Positions 35,527 to 46,682 of a DNA stretch of 64,000 nucleotides are shown piece by piece. Source of the stretch: Halomonas elongata DSM 2581 (GTDB lineage: Bacteria > Pseudomonadota > Gammaproteobacteria > Pseudomonadales > Halomonadaceae); contig NC_014532.2 of assembly GCF_000196875.2 (NCBI RefSeq), positions 3,968,001 to 4,032,000 on the forward strand. The letters run 5' to 3'. The translations under genes and the position numbers were made by a program. Positions within the stretch are counted from its first letter, which is position 1; every line of letters starts with the position of its first letter. The notes beneath the pieces are model-generated. The model was not told the DNA's origin. It did not search any database and saw only the letters and a list, made by a program, of their open reading frames with translations.

Positions 35527-36252
35527 TCAAGATTTCTCGCCGAGCTCCTGATCGAGATCATCCGGATCCGTGTGGCGGATGTCGAGCCCCTTGACCAGAT
35601 AGACCACGTACTCGGCCAGGTTGTTGGCGTGATCGCCGACTCGCTCCAGAGCGCGCAGGATCCACATGATACCGAGCACCGGCGAGATCGAGCGGGCATC
35701 CTCCATCATGAAGGTCATCAGCGAACGCATGGCGGTCTGGTATTCGCTGTCGACCTGCTCGTCTTCCTGCACGACCTGCAGCGCCAGTTCGGTGTCGAAG
35801 CGGGCGAAGGACGTCAGGGCGTCACGCATCATGCGTCGTACGTGCTCGCCGATGATGCGTACTTCGACGAAACCGCGATTGCCGACGTTGTTCTCGATCA
35901 GATCGATGGCGTTGCGGGCGATCTTGCTGGCCTCGTCACCGATGCGCTCCAGGTCGGAGGCGGCGCGGATCACCGCCAGCACCAGCCGCAGGTCGGAAGC
36001 GGCAGGCTGACGGCGCGCCAGCACCCGGGTGCACTCGTCGTCGATCTTGATCTGCATGTCGTTGACGGCACGATCGTTGTCCACCACCCGCTCGGCCAGG
36101 GAGGAGTCGGCGTCGAGCAGAGCGCTCACCGCGTCCTGTACCTGCTTCTCGACCAGGCCACCCATGGCCATCAGGTGGGTCTTGAGCTCCTCGAGTTCAT
36201 GATTGAACTGGCGAGAAATGTGCTGGCTGTGAATGTCGCTGGTGATGTCCAT
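35527..36252 (-). CDS. phoU: Phosphate uptake regulator PhoU
   Basis: 241 residues, two tandem three-helix PhoU repeats with the ExxxD metal-binding patterns (DLERIGDEASKIARN and ALERVGDHANNLAEYVVYL). It links the Pst transporter to PhoR and represses the Pho regulon when phosphate is plentiful. AGGAGA precedes ATG 36252. Last gene of pstSCAB-phoU. Confidence 0.95.
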   Translation of the reverse strand: MDITSDIHSQHISRQFNHELEELKTHLMAMGGLVEKQVQDAVSALLDADSSLAERVVDNDRAVNDMQIKIDDECTRVLARRQPAASDLRLVLAVIRAASDLERIGDEASKIARNAIDLIENNVGNRGFVEVRIIGEHVRRMMRDALTSFARFDTELALQVVQEDEQVDSEYQTAMRSLMTFMMEDARSISPVLGIMWILRALERVGDHANNLAEYVVYLVKGLDIRHTDPDDLDQELGEKS

Positions 36253-36276
36253 CAGACTCTCCTGGGGGCAGGGCCA

Positions 36277-37089
36277 TCAGGCCATGCGTCCGGTGATGTA
36301 ATTCTCGGTGCGCGTGAGACGCGGGTTGGTGAACAGGGTATCGGTGGGGGCATATTCCACCAGCTCGCCGTTCTGCAGGAAGGCGGTGTAATCCGAGACC
36401 CGCGCCGCCTGCTGCATGTTGTGCGTGACCAGCACCAGGGTCAGGCTCGATTTCAGGTTGCGAATCAACTCTTCGACCTTCAGCGTGGAAATCGGATCCA
36501 GTGCCGAAGCCGGCTCGTCGAGCAGCAGCACCTCGGGGCCCACGGCCAGGGTACGGGCGATCACCAGGCGCTGCTGCTGACCGCCGGACAATGACCAGGC
36601 GGATGCCCGCAAACGATCCTTCACCTCGTCCCACAGGGCCGACGAGCGCAGCGCCCATTCGACGATGTCGTCGATGCGCCGCTTGGGCATTCTCCCCTGC
36701 AGCCTCAGCCCGAAAGCCACGTTGTCGTAGATCGACATGGGAAAGGGGTTGGGCGCCTGGAAGACCATGCCCACCCGACGACGCAGTTCGGCCACCGCTA
36801 CCTCCGGGGCATGGATGTCCTGGCCCTCGAGACGGATATCGCCTTCCCACGTCACCTCCTCGTTGAGGTCATGCAGGCGATTGAGCGCCCGCAGCAGCGT
36901 CGACTTGCCGCATCCGGAAGGGCCGATGAAGGCCGTGACCCGGTGGCGCGGCACCCGCAACGTCAGGTTGGTCAGTGCCGGCTTGTCGCCATAACGCAAG
37001 CCGAAACCGCGAACCTCCAGGCTCGTGGCATCGGGGCTGAAATCGATGAACGCTCCCGGCGAGGTTCGCGTCTCCTGCATGACAGTCAT
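36277..37089 (-). CDS. pstB: Phosphate ABC transporter ATP-binding protein
   Basis: 270 residues. Walker [11 protein letters not shown]-loop [16 protein letters not shown] (typical of PstB), signature [12 protein letters not shown], Walker [14 protein letters not shown] and the switch His in VTHNMQQ. Powers phosphate import through PstC/PstA. I prefer ATG 37089, which follows AAGGAAACC, to the longer frame from 37122. Confidence 0.96.
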   Translation of the reverse strand: MTVMQETRTSPGAFIDFSPDATSLEVRGFGLRYGDKPALTNLTLRVPRHRVTAFIGPSGCGKSTLLRALNRLHDLNEEVTWEGDIRLEGQDIHAPEVAVAELRRRVGMVFQAPNPFPMSIYDNVAFGLRLQGRMPKRRIDDIVEWALRSSALWDEVKDRLRASAWSLSGGQQQRLVIARTLAVGPEVLLLDEPASALDPISTLKVEELIRNLKSSLTLVLVTHNMQQAARVSDYTAFLQNGELVEYAPTDTLFTNPRLTRTENYITGRMA

Positions 37090-37118
37090 CAAGGTTTCCT
37101 TGGCGCGACGGTGCTGCC

Positions 37119-38669
37119 TCAATATTTCGAGAGAGTGCCGTGGCGCGATCTCAAATAATGACGCAGAAATATTGCAGTCAGGTTAAGCACCAGGATCACC
37201 AGAACCAGCAGCAGTGCCGTGGCATAGATCAACGGCATCGCCGCCTGGACATCGCCGCCGTGGAAAGCCGCGTCGAAGATGTGATAGCCCAGATGCATGA
37301 ACTTTCTCTCAAGATGGAGGAAGGGGAACTCGCCGTCCACCGGGACCTGGGGTGCCAGCTTGGCGACACCGACCAGCATCAGCGGCGCCACCTCCCCGGC
37401 CGCCCGCGCCACGGCCAGGATCACCCCGGTCAGCATGGCCGGCATGGCCATGGGCAACACCACACGGGTCAGCATCTCGATCCGGGTGGCACCCAGCGCC
37501 AGGGCCCCTTCGCGCTGGCTCTCGGGGATGCGCGCCAGCCCTTCCTCGGTGGCGACGATCACCACCGGCAGGGTCAACAGCGCCAGCGTCAATGACGCCC
37601 ACAGCAGGCCGCCGGTGCCGAAAGTCGGCGACGGCAGCGACGACGCGAAGAACCAGTCGTCCAGATGACCACCGATGCCATAGACGAAGACACCCAGCCC
37701 GAAGACGCCATAGACGATGGATGGTACGCCGGCCAGGTTGCGCACACCGATGCGAACCCAGCGGGTCAGGCGGCCCTGGTGTGCCACCTCGTTGAGATAG
37801 ACCGCCGCCAGTACGCCGAAGGGCGTCACGAAGATCGACATCAGCACCACCATCAGGATGGTGCCGAAGATCGCCGGCCAGACGCCACCGGCCGTGTTGG
37901 CGTCACGCGGCCCCTCGGAGAGGAAGCTCCAGACGCCCTGGACCCAGACGCGTCCCTTGTCGATCACGTTCATGTCATTGGGCCGCAGCGCCCCTACCAC
38001 CCCGGCCAGCGGTTGACGTAGCTGCCGGCCATCGACGGTTTCCAGCACCAGGGTGTCATCGGGCATGCCGGCCTGCAGTTCGCGCACTCGCGCCTGGGCC
38101 CCGGTCAGGGTTTCGTGCTCCTCCGGTGTCGCCGTTCCCGTCTCGAGGCGACGCACCAGGGGTTGGATGGTCTGATGGCGCAGGCTCTCGATCTCTGCCC
38201 GACGAGCGTCCAGCGAGTGCAGGCGCTGCCGGAGGGATGTCCAGGCCGACTCGCCGGCGATCCGCCCTGCATCTTCGCTCTCGATGGCCTCGAGGCGTCC
38301 GATGAATTCGCTCCAGCGCCGCCGTTCCAGGACTACCAGTTCGGGGGGCTGGCTCAGCTCGCGGATATTGTCCAGATCCACCCAGCGCCAGATGGCGCCA
38401 TCCAGGTCGCGATTGCCGGTACGATACAGCCGCTCTCGACCCTCGCCATCGGGCAAGGGCGCCTCCTTGACCGCACGACCGGCCAGTTGCTGGCCGTCAT
38501 CGAGCGTCACCAGCGATACCTCGGCCGGCCAGAAGTGCCCGAGCCCACGCATCGCCAGCAACCCCAGCAGTACCGCCAGCAGTGCCAGCGACACCGCCAC
38601 ACTGCCGGCGGCCAGCCAGGCCCAGGGCCCTTCGCCGCGCGCCGATGAACGTCGCCAGGGAGCCCTCAT
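37119..38669 (-). CDS. pstA: Phosphate ABC transporter permease PstA (long form)
   Basis: 516 residues, the long Pseudomonas-type PstA rather than the short form of about 300. One N-terminal membrane helix (about 17-42) is followed by a 210-residue periplasmic region rich in charged coiled-coil sequence. The transmembrane permease domain then occupies about 255-510, with the EAA loop [28 protein letters not shown] 38669 overlaps the pstC stop by four bases. The open frame continues upstream to 39647 only because it runs antisense-frame inside pstC; that part is not coding. Confidence 0.92.
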   Translation of the reverse strand: MRAPWRRSSARGEGPWAWLAAGSVAVSLALLAVLLGLLAMRGLGHFWPAEVSLVTLDDGQQLAGRAVKEAPLPDGEGRERLYRTGNRDLDGAIWRWVDLDNIRELSQPPELVVLERRRWSEFIGRLEAIESEDAGRIAGESAWTSLRQRLHSLDARRAEIESLRHQTIQPLVRRLETGTATPEEHETLTGAQARVRELQAGMPDDTLVLETVDGRQLRQPLAGVVGALRPNDMNVIDKGRVWVQGVWSFLSEGPRDANTAGGVWPAIFGTILMVVLMSIFVTPFGVLAAVYLNEVAHQGRLTRWVRIGVRNLAGVPSIVYGVFGLGVFVYGIGGHLDDWFFASSLPSPTFGTGGLLWASLTLALLTLPVVIVATEEGLARIPESQREGALALGATRIEMLTRVVLPMAMPAMLTGVILAVARAAGEVAPLMLVGVAKLAPQVPVDGEFPFLHLERKFMHLGYHIFDAAFHGGDVQAAMPLIYATALLLVLVILVLNLTAIFLRHYLRSRHGTLSKY

Positions 38670-39892
38670 GACACTCCCTCCATGCGACGATAGCGACGGC
38701 GCAGCCGTGCCCTGACCACTTCGGCCAAGGTATTGACGCAGAAGGTGAAGACGAACAGCAACAGTGCCGCCAGCAGCAGCAGGCGATAATGGGTCCCGCC
38801 CGGAGCGGCTTCGGGAAGTTCGATGGCGATGCTGGCCGCCATCGAGCGCAGGCCATCCAGCGGACTGGCGGTCATCAGCGCGGTATTGCCGCTGGCCATC
38901 AGCACGATCATGGTTTCCCCCACGGCCCGGCCGGCACCGATCATCACCGCCGACAGAACCCCCGGACCGGCGGCAGGCAGCACGACCTTCCAGAGCGTCT
39001 GCCAGCGTGTCGCACCGAGCGCCTCGGCGCCCTCGACGAGGCTCTTCGGCACTCCTGACAGGGCATCCTCGGCCAGCGCATAGATACTGGGCACGACGGC
39101 AAAGCCCATCGCCATGCCGACGATGATCGCGTTGCGATTCGTGTAGTCCAGTCCCAGGGAGACCTCCAGCCAGGTGCGCAGATCGCCGCCGAACCACCAC
39201 GCCTCCAGCAAGGGCGCCAACCAGGACGACAGAAACCAGAACAGCAACAACCAGGGCAACAGCCACAACGCCGCCCATCCCATCGGCAGGCGGCGACGCA
39301 GTCCGGCGCCGAGTTGCGCCCACAGCCCTCCGGCGAGCAGCAGTCCCAGAGGCAACATGAACAGCAGGGTCATCCCTTGTGCCAGATGGACGTCGAGCCA
39401 GGGCGCCAGCACCAGCCCGGCAACGAAGCCGATGACCACGCCCGGCATGGCCTCCATCAGCTCCAGGGTCGGCCTTATGCGTGCCCGCAGGCGACGCGAC
39501 ATGAACAGCGCCGAGTGCGCCGCCGCTCCCAGCGCCAGCGGCACGGCGATCACCAGCGCCCAGATCGCCGCTTCCAGGGTTCCCCATACCAGCGGCAGCA
39601 TGCCAAAACGCGGCTCGCCGCCTCCCTCGGCCATGGCGGGCTGCCAACGATGCACCGGCGTCTGATGGCCTTCATAGGTCTGGGGCAGCCACAGCGTTTC
39701 CATGTTGATCCGGGGCGCGTCGCCGGATGACGACCAGAACAGCGGCACGACTTCCACCGCCAGAAACACGCCGATGGCCATCACTGCCGCGATCACGCCG
39801 ATACCACCGGCAGTGATCAGCGCCGTGGCCAGGCGGTCACGGGTCTGCCGGAAATGCCGACGCAAAGGGGGTGGTGAAGGCATGTGCTGCAT
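38666..39892 (-). CDS. pstC: Phosphate ABC transporter permease PstC
   Basis: 408 residues with an N-terminal helix (about 23-50), a short periplasmic segment, then the permease domain. The EAA loop reads ALSGVPKSLVEGAEALGATRWQTLWKVVLP and AVGETMIVLMASGN is a PstC hallmark. Long Pseudomonas PstC proteins have a much larger periplasmic insert, so this one is intermediate. A Pho box lies 40 bases upstream (39932-39960), suggesting its own promoter after pstS. Confidence 0.92.
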   Translation of the reverse strand: MQHMPSPPPLRRHFRQTRDRLATALITAGGIGVIAAVMAIGVFLAVEVVPLFWSSSGDAPRINMETLWLPQTYEGHQTPVHRWQPAMAEGGGEPRFGMLPLVWGTLEAAIWALVIAVPLALGAAAHSALFMSRRLRARIRPTLELMEAMPGVVIGFVAGLVLAPWLDVHLAQGMTLLFMLPLGLLLAGGLWAQLGAGLRRRLPMGWAALWLLPWLLLFWFLSSWLAPLLEAWWFGGDLRTWLEVSLGLDYTNRNAIIVGMAMGFAVVPSIYALAEDALSGVPKSLVEGAEALGATRWQTLWKVVLPAAGPGVLSAVMIGAGRAVGETMIVLMASGNTALMTASPLDGLRSMAASIAIELPEAAPGGTHYRLLLLAALLLFVFTFCVNTLAEVVRARLRRRYRRMEGVS

Positions 39893-39931
39893 GACGGATC
39901 CAGAACGGAATGAATGCGGTAGCGAAAAAAT

Positions 39932-39960
39932 ACGACAGAGTCATGACAATGCAGTGACAA
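39932..39960 (-). promoter_or_regulatory. Pho box between pstS and pstC
   Basis: On the minus strand three half-sites at 11-bp steps read TTGTCAC, TTGTCAT and CTGTCGT (39960-39954, 39949-39943, 39938-39932). The array ends 40 bases before the pstC start and sits just after the pstS stop, so it should drive pstCAB-phoU apart from pstS. Confidence 0.8.
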
Positions 39961-39963
39961 CCA

Positions 39964-40911
39964 TCAGGAATCCGGCGTTTCCAGACCGAGTTCCCGGCGC
40001 TGGCGCTCCAGAACTTCCTGCGGCAATGCGACGAAACCCAGCTCCTCGGCGATTGCCTGGCCTTCCGGTGACAGGATCAGGTCGACGAAGGCACGCTCGA
40101 CATCGGGCAACGACTCGCCTGGCGGAAGGTTCACGTAAAGCCGCAGATCACGGGCCAGAGGATAGTCGCCACGCCGCACCGTTGCCGGGTCGGGCCGATG
40201 CAGGACGCCGTCGGCGCCGCGCAGCGCTACTGGATGCACGCCGGGCGTCAGGTGGTTGAGACCCGCATAGCCGATCGCCCGTGGATCCGCGGCCACCGCC
40301 GCAACCACGGCGGCAGAGCCGGGGTGCTCGCTGACCTCGGGACGAAAGGCGCCATTGCACAGGACTTCGCGGCGAAACAGCTCGTGCGTACCGGAAACGG
40401 CGTTGCGTCCATGCAGGGCAATGCGCCCCTGAATCGCCCCATCGATCAATGACGACCAGCGGCGCAGAGCATGCTCGGCGCCGCAACGGCGTCCATCCGA
40501 GAAGATCGCATCCAGTTGCGGGCGACTCAGGCTCTGCAGCGGATTATGCCGATGCACCACCACGACCAGCGCATCCCTCGCCACCACCAGGGCCCGAGGG
40601 GGATAACCATAACGATGCTCGAATGCCGCCTTCTCGTCTTCGGTCATCGGCCGCGACATGGGGCCTATCAGGGTGGTCCCGGCGGTCAACGCCGGCGGTG
40701 CGCTGGCCGAGCCGCTGGCCTGGAGCTGCAGACGCATGCCCGGATGCCGGTGCGCCAACCGCTCTCCCCAGCGCAACATCAGCCCTGCCATGGTATCGGA
40801 GCCCACGGTTCCCAGGGTGCCAACGGGTTCCTCGGCCGACACCGGCGCAGTCCAGATGACGCTCATGGCCAGCAAGATGGCCCCTAGGCGTTGGCGAATG
40901 GCGGATGACAT
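39964..40911 (-). CDS. pstS: Phosphate-binding protein, PstS-like
   Basis: 315 residues with a signal peptide (RLGAILLAMSVIWTAPVSA). The mature protein starts GTLGTVGSDTMAGLMLRWGERL, and has GPMSRPMTEDEK, RNAVSGTHELFRREVLC and GYAGLN, which fit the PstS/phosphate-binding fold (SGT-type contact in SGTHELF). ATG 40911 follows GGGAGGAC. It binds phosphate in the periplasm for PstCA. No clear paired Pho box was seen upstream of it. Confidence 0.88.
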   Translation of the reverse strand: MSSAIRQRLGAILLAMSVIWTAPVSAEEPVGTLGTVGSDTMAGLMLRWGERLAHRHPGMRLQLQASGSASAPPALTAGTTLIGPMSRPMTEDEKAAFEHRYGYPPRALVVARDALVVVVHRHNPLQSLSRPQLDAIFSDGRRCGAEHALRRWSSLIDGAIQGRIALHGRNAVSGTHELFRREVLCNGAFRPEVSEHPGSAAVVAAVAADPRAIGYAGLNHLTPGVHPVALRGADGVLHRPDPATVRRGDYPLARDLRLYVNLPPGESLPDVERAFVDLILSPEGQAIAEELGFVALPQEVLERQRRELGLETPDS

Positions 40912-41101
40912 GCGTCCTCCCGACGGAACAAGCGGTTGATGGGCTCTCGCATGACATGATGCCGCAAAAGGTGGAGCGACCACGAACTTGCCGTTTATCA
41001 TGGCTCGCCAGGACGGGATGATCAGGAAACGCTGAATCACTCCTTGAGCTTCCCCCTCACCCCGAGCAACTCACCCAAAACAATAAGCCAGGCCCCGACC
41101 C

Positions 41102-41512
41102 ATGAGCGAACTCGATGATATCCCGGCCCCGCGCGGCCAGTTGACCTTGAAGCTGGTTGCCAATCGCCAGGACACCAATCTCCACGGCGACATCCCCGGC
41201 GGCTGGCTGGTCGGCCACATGGATCAGGCCGCCGAGCTGGCCGCAGGCCGCGAGGCCCACGGTCGTACTGCCACCGTCGCCATCGAGGCCATGGATTTTC
41301 TCTGCCCGGTCCGAGTGGGGTCGATGGTCAATATCTTCACCGAGATCCGCGAGATCGGCCATAGCTCGATCAAGATCGATGTCGAGGTCTGGAGCCGCTC
41401 GCCCCAGGAGCGCGACCCCAACGAGCTGCACAAGGTCACCGAAGCGCGCTTCGTGATGGTCGCCCTGGACGACAAGGGCCGCATCCGGGCCGTGCGCCAG
41501 AACGACGCTTAG
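41102..41512 (+). CDS. YciA-type acyl-CoA thioesterase
   Basis: 136 residues, one hotdog domain. DTNLHGDIPGGWLVGHMDQAAELAA followed by RTATVAIEAMDFLCPVRVGSMVNIF is the YciA/BACH pattern; the catalytic Asp in this family lies in the N-terminal DxNxxG motif, here DTNLHG. It hydrolyses short to medium acyl-CoA. Divergent from pstS. The specificity is not readable from sequence. Confidence 0.88.
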   Translation: MSELDDIPAPRGQLTLKLVANRQDTNLHGDIPGGWLVGHMDQAAELAAGREAHGRTATVAIEAMDFLCPVRVGSMVNIFTEIREIGHSSIKIDVEVWSRSPQERDPNELHKVTEARFVMVALDDKGRIRAVRQNDA

Positions 41513-41572
41513 GCCCGACCCAAGAAGCGCCGTTTACGAAGGGTAAATGCGGCCGAATGCTTTCGTGCAGAC

Positions 41573-42673
41573 CTAACCCAGTTGCTTGTCCCGCGCCTTC
41601 AGATAGGCAAACTCGCCGACATCGGTGAAGGGACGCACCTTCTGCTGGAAAGCACGATAGGAATCGTATACCCGACGCGACGCCTCGTCGCTGTCGATCT
41701 GCTTCTGGAGCACTTCCTTCGAGGATTCGTGCAGAGCCGACATGACATCGTCGGGGAAGGTGCGCAGCTTGACGCCATGCTCGTCGACCAGGGTCTTCAG
41801 CGCCTCGGCGTTACGCAGCGCGAACTCGCTGATCATGGCCAGGTTGGAGGCCCGCGCCGCTTCCGTCACCACGGCCTTGAGATCGTCCGGCAGCGCCTTC
41901 CAGGCGTCCAGATTGACGGTTCCCTCCAGAATGGCACTGGGCTCGTTCCAGGCCGAGGTGTAGTAGTAATCCGCCACCTGGTGCAGGCCGAAGGCCAAGT
42001 CGTTGTAGGGGCCGACCCAATCGGCCGCATCCAGCACGCCGGTCTGCATGGAGGTGAAGATCTCGCTTCCGGGTGTGGTCATGGTGGTCACGCCGATGCC
42101 GCTCATCGCCTCCCCGGCCAGCCCGGGCAGGCGCAGCTTGAGCCCCTGCATGTCCTCCAGCGACTTGATTTCCTTCTTGAACCAGCCGGCCATCTGAGTG
42201 CCGGTATTGCCTACCGGGAAGGGCTTGAGATTGTGCTCGGCATAGACCTCGTCCCACAGCGACTGGCCATCGCCGTCATACAGCCAGGCATTGGTCTCGG
42301 TGGTGGTCATGCCGAAGGGCACGGCAGTGAAGAACTGGGCCGCGGCGACCTTGCCGCGCCAATAGTAGGACGCAGAGTGGCCCATCTCGGCGGTGCCGGC
42401 CGATACCGCATCGAAGACTTCCATGGCCGGCACCATTTCCCCGGCACCGTGGACCTTCACGCGCATGCGCCCGCCCGACATGCGCTCGATGCGCTCGGCG
42501 AAGGCATTCGCGCCGGTTCCCAGGGCGGGAAAGTTCTTCGGCCAGGAAGTCACCATGTTCCAGGTGATGGTCTCCTGCGCACTGGCGGTGTTGACGAAGG
42601 GGGCGGCGACGACGCCGGCGGTACCGGCACCCAGGGTCTTGAGACTGGTCTTGAGAAAGTTGCGACGCTCCAT
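41573..42673 (-). CDS. TRAP transporter substrate-binding protein (DctP/TakP-like)
   Basis: 366 residues. Tat-type signal (ERRNFLKTSLKTLGAG) then the mature DctP fold. WNMVTSWPKNFPALGTGANAFAERI, GNTGTQMAGWFKKEI and DAADWVGPYNDLAFGLHQVADYYY resemble the TakP 2-oxo-acid binding branch. It delivers an organic acid to a TRAP permease. No DctQ or DctM permease gene is adjacent, so it is an orphan in this window. ATG 42673 has GGAG about ten bases upstream. Confidence 0.9.
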   Translation of the reverse strand: MERRNFLKTSLKTLGAGTAGVVAAPFVNTASAQETITWNMVTSWPKNFPALGTGANAFAERIERMSGGRMRVKVHGAGEMVPAMEVFDAVSAGTAEMGHSASYYWRGKVAAAQFFTAVPFGMTTTETNAWLYDGDGQSLWDEVYAEHNLKPFPVGNTGTQMAGWFKKEIKSLEDMQGLKLRLPGLAGEAMSGIGVTTMTTPGSEIFTSMQTGVLDAADWVGPYNDLAFGLHQVADYYYTSAWNEPSAILEGTVNLDAWKALPDDLKAVVTEAARASNLAMISEFALRNAEALKTLVDEHGVKLRTFPDDVMSALHESSKEVLQKQIDSDEASRRVYDSYRAFQQKVRPFTDVGEFAYLKARDKQLG

Positions 42674-42858
42674 GGCGAGGCGGCTCCTTGGTGGTCTTTT
42701 TTTATGCATCGTGCCAGGCGGCACCGTGTCCGACAGGCAGTATGCGCGAAGGCCGATTTCATCGGCAAGCGAACCACTGGAGCCACCCTTTGTCGCGAAC
42801 GCGACGATGCATCAGAGCCTTTGCCTTTCTATCCTTTGCCTCGCTAGAAGGGCATCGA

Positions 42859-45063
<2,205 letters not shown>

Positions 45064-45104
45064 GGGGAAGGCATCGCTGCTCGGAAAATGGAGCCACAGC
45101 TTAT

Positions 45105-45276
45105 CATAAGGACCGAGCTTCGGGCTTCGGACTCCCAGCCTCCGCACAGTCAAGCATCCCGTTCACCGCTCGAATCTCGTGACTCGAAGCTCGTTGTTCT
45201 CGTCTCGTGAACGCTGCTATGCCGGGAACTTACAGCTTATGGCTTACAGCTCCTGAGCCGGCTCGGCCGGCTCAGG
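45105..45276. repeat. Repetitive intergenic segment between hexR and uvrD with hairpin
   Basis: The gap holds variants of short words: GAGCTTCGGGCTTCGG, CTCGAATCTCGTGACTCGAAGCTCG, and a direct repeat CTTACAGCT-tatgg-CTTACAGCT. At 45252-45276 a perfect 11-bp stem CCTGAGCCGGC/GCCGGCTCAGG with a three-base loop overlaps the hexR stop and may end hexR transcription. Confidence 0.5.
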
Positions 45277-46132
45277 TTCCGTCTTCTTCCGGAAAACGCA
45301 GCGGGTTGAGGCTGCGTTTCACTGCCTTGAGCTGTTCGGCGAGCTTGGGTCCACGGGTCTTGGCCACGCCCACCGCCAGCACATCGATCAGCACCAGGTG
45401 GGCGATGCGTGAGCTCATCGGAGTATAGATCTCGGTGTCTTCGTGCACATCGATGTAAAGCGGCAATGTCACTTCACCGGCCAGGGGCGAGTCACTCGGG
45501 CACAGGCCGATCACCGTGGCACCGGCGTCGCGCGCCAGGCGCACGCTGGCTACCAGCGCCCGAGTGCGGCCAGTCTGGGAAATCGCCACGACCACATCAC
45601 CCTCCTTGAGGGTCGCCGCCGACATGTTCTGCATGTGCGGATCGTTATAGGCGGCCGTGGAAATCTGCAGGCGGAAGAACTTGTGCTGGGCATCGAAGGC
45701 AACCGCCCCTGAGGCACCGAACCCATAGAATTCCACGCGATTGGCCATGGCCAGCGCATTGATCGCCTGGCTCAGCGATTCGTTGTCCAGCCGGTCGCGT
45801 ACCGAGAGCAGGGTGCCGACGGTGGAATCGAAGATGCTCTGGGAGAATTCCGCCACCGAGTCGCTGTCGTTCATCGAGAACTGGGCGAACTGGCTGCCCG
45901 TCGCCAGCATCTGCGCCAGCTTGAGCTTGAAGTCCTGAAAACCGTTGCAGCCCAGCGCCCGACAGAACCGCACCACGGTAGGTTCGCTGACCTTGGCCTC
46001 GGTGGCCAGGTCGACGATGCGCATGTGGATAACTTCTTCGGGATTGCGCAGCACGAAACGCGCCACCTTCTGCTCGGAGCGGCGAAAGTGCTCCATGCGG
46101 CGTCTCATCTCATCGAACAGGCCAAGGCTCAC
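45272..46132 (-). CDS. hexR: HexR-type RpiR-family regulator
   Basis: 286 residues from GTG 46132, which follows AAGGAG at six bases. N-terminal RpiR helix-turn-helix (DLATEAKVSEPTVVRFCRALGCNGFQDFK) and a C-terminal SIS sugar-phosphate domain (EFYGFGASGAVAFDAQHKF; VVAISQTGRTRAL). HexR senses KDPG and represses Entner-Doudoroff and central carbon genes. Here it is not next to zwf or edd, so the name rests on sequence pattern; it could be another RpiR paralogue. Confidence 0.83.
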   Translation of the reverse strand: MSLGLFDEMRRRMEHFRRSEQKVARFVLRNPEEVIHMRIVDLATEAKVSEPTVVRFCRALGCNGFQDFKLKLAQMLATGSQFAQFSMNDSDSVAEFSQSIFDSTVGTLLSVRDRLDNESLSQAINALAMANRVEFYGFGASGAVAFDAQHKFFRLQISTAAYNDPHMQNMSAATLKEGDVVVAISQTGRTRALVASVRLARDAGATVIGLCPSDSPLAGEVTLPLYIDVHEDTEIYTPMSSRIAHLVLIDVLAVGVAKTRGPKLAEQLKAVKRSLNPLRFPEEDGT

Positions 46133-46371
46133 GCGGCACTCCTTGTTGCAGCGCGCGGGTATTGTCTCGGCGTCCCGCGCATGTATTGAGGATCTCGATG
46201 CATACAGTATGCCCCAAGCCGTGTGGCAATGCGCACCTGGGTGTTCAGCGAGACGATACAGACATTGGTTGACGTGGCGTCATCATTCTGTCAAGTGGGG
46301 TATAGTAAGAAGTGCAGTGTCGAGCAGCGTCCAGGATGCCGGCACATTCACTGCAGACAGGAGAGTCGATC

Positions 46372-46584
46372 ATGCGTAAAGCCGAACGGTTAACCTCCGT
46401 CAAGAGCGAACTTCTCGACATATTCATGAGCATGGAAGTCAGCGAGCATGAGCAGCGCTCCCGTACCGCTGCCCAACGCAACCTGCGTGCCCGCCGCGGC
46501 ATCGAACTCCACGAGGAGTTCAAGCGCCTGAGCCAGGATATCGCCGAGCTTCCCGAGGACGAACCGAACGACGACATGCACTGA
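46372..46584 (+). CDS. Small PA3496-like protein
   Basis: 70 residues, charged and helical, no signal peptide. The segment RTAAQRNLRARRGIELHEEFKRLSQDI resembles the AQRRLRARRxIE core of the PA3496 family of small proteins, described as putative envelope-integrity factors; I am only moderately sure. ATG 46372 follows a strong AGGAGAGTC site. It is a single-gene unit: divergent from hexR and followed by a hairpin. Confidence 0.65.
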   Translation: MRKAERLTSVKSELLDIFMSMEVSEHEQRSRTAAQRNLRARRGIELHEEFKRLSQDIAELPEDEPNDDMH

Positions 46585-46619
46585 TCGCCCACCTTCCGAC
46601 ACGGCGCACAACGCTCACA

Positions 46620-46645
46620 TTGAGCCCCGCCGAAGCGGGGCTCAA
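46620..46645. terminator. Bidirectional hairpin between PA3496-like gene and NSS symporter
   Basis: A perfect 11-bp stem TTGAGCCCCGC/GCGGGGCTCAA with a four-base CGAA loop between convergent genes. Confidence 0.65.
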
Positions 46646-46682
46646 GGGAGTGTCACACTCACTACTGCGGTATTACCGGCCT

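Noticed and set aside
38670..39647. Upstream extension of the pstA frame inside pstC
   Set aside because: Low-complexity Gly/Arg/Ala sequence in the wrong frame of pstC; the ATG at 38669 with a four-base overlap is the proper start.
45064..45271. LexA box upstream of uvrD
   Set aside because: No CTGT-N8-ACAG arrangement found in the gap.
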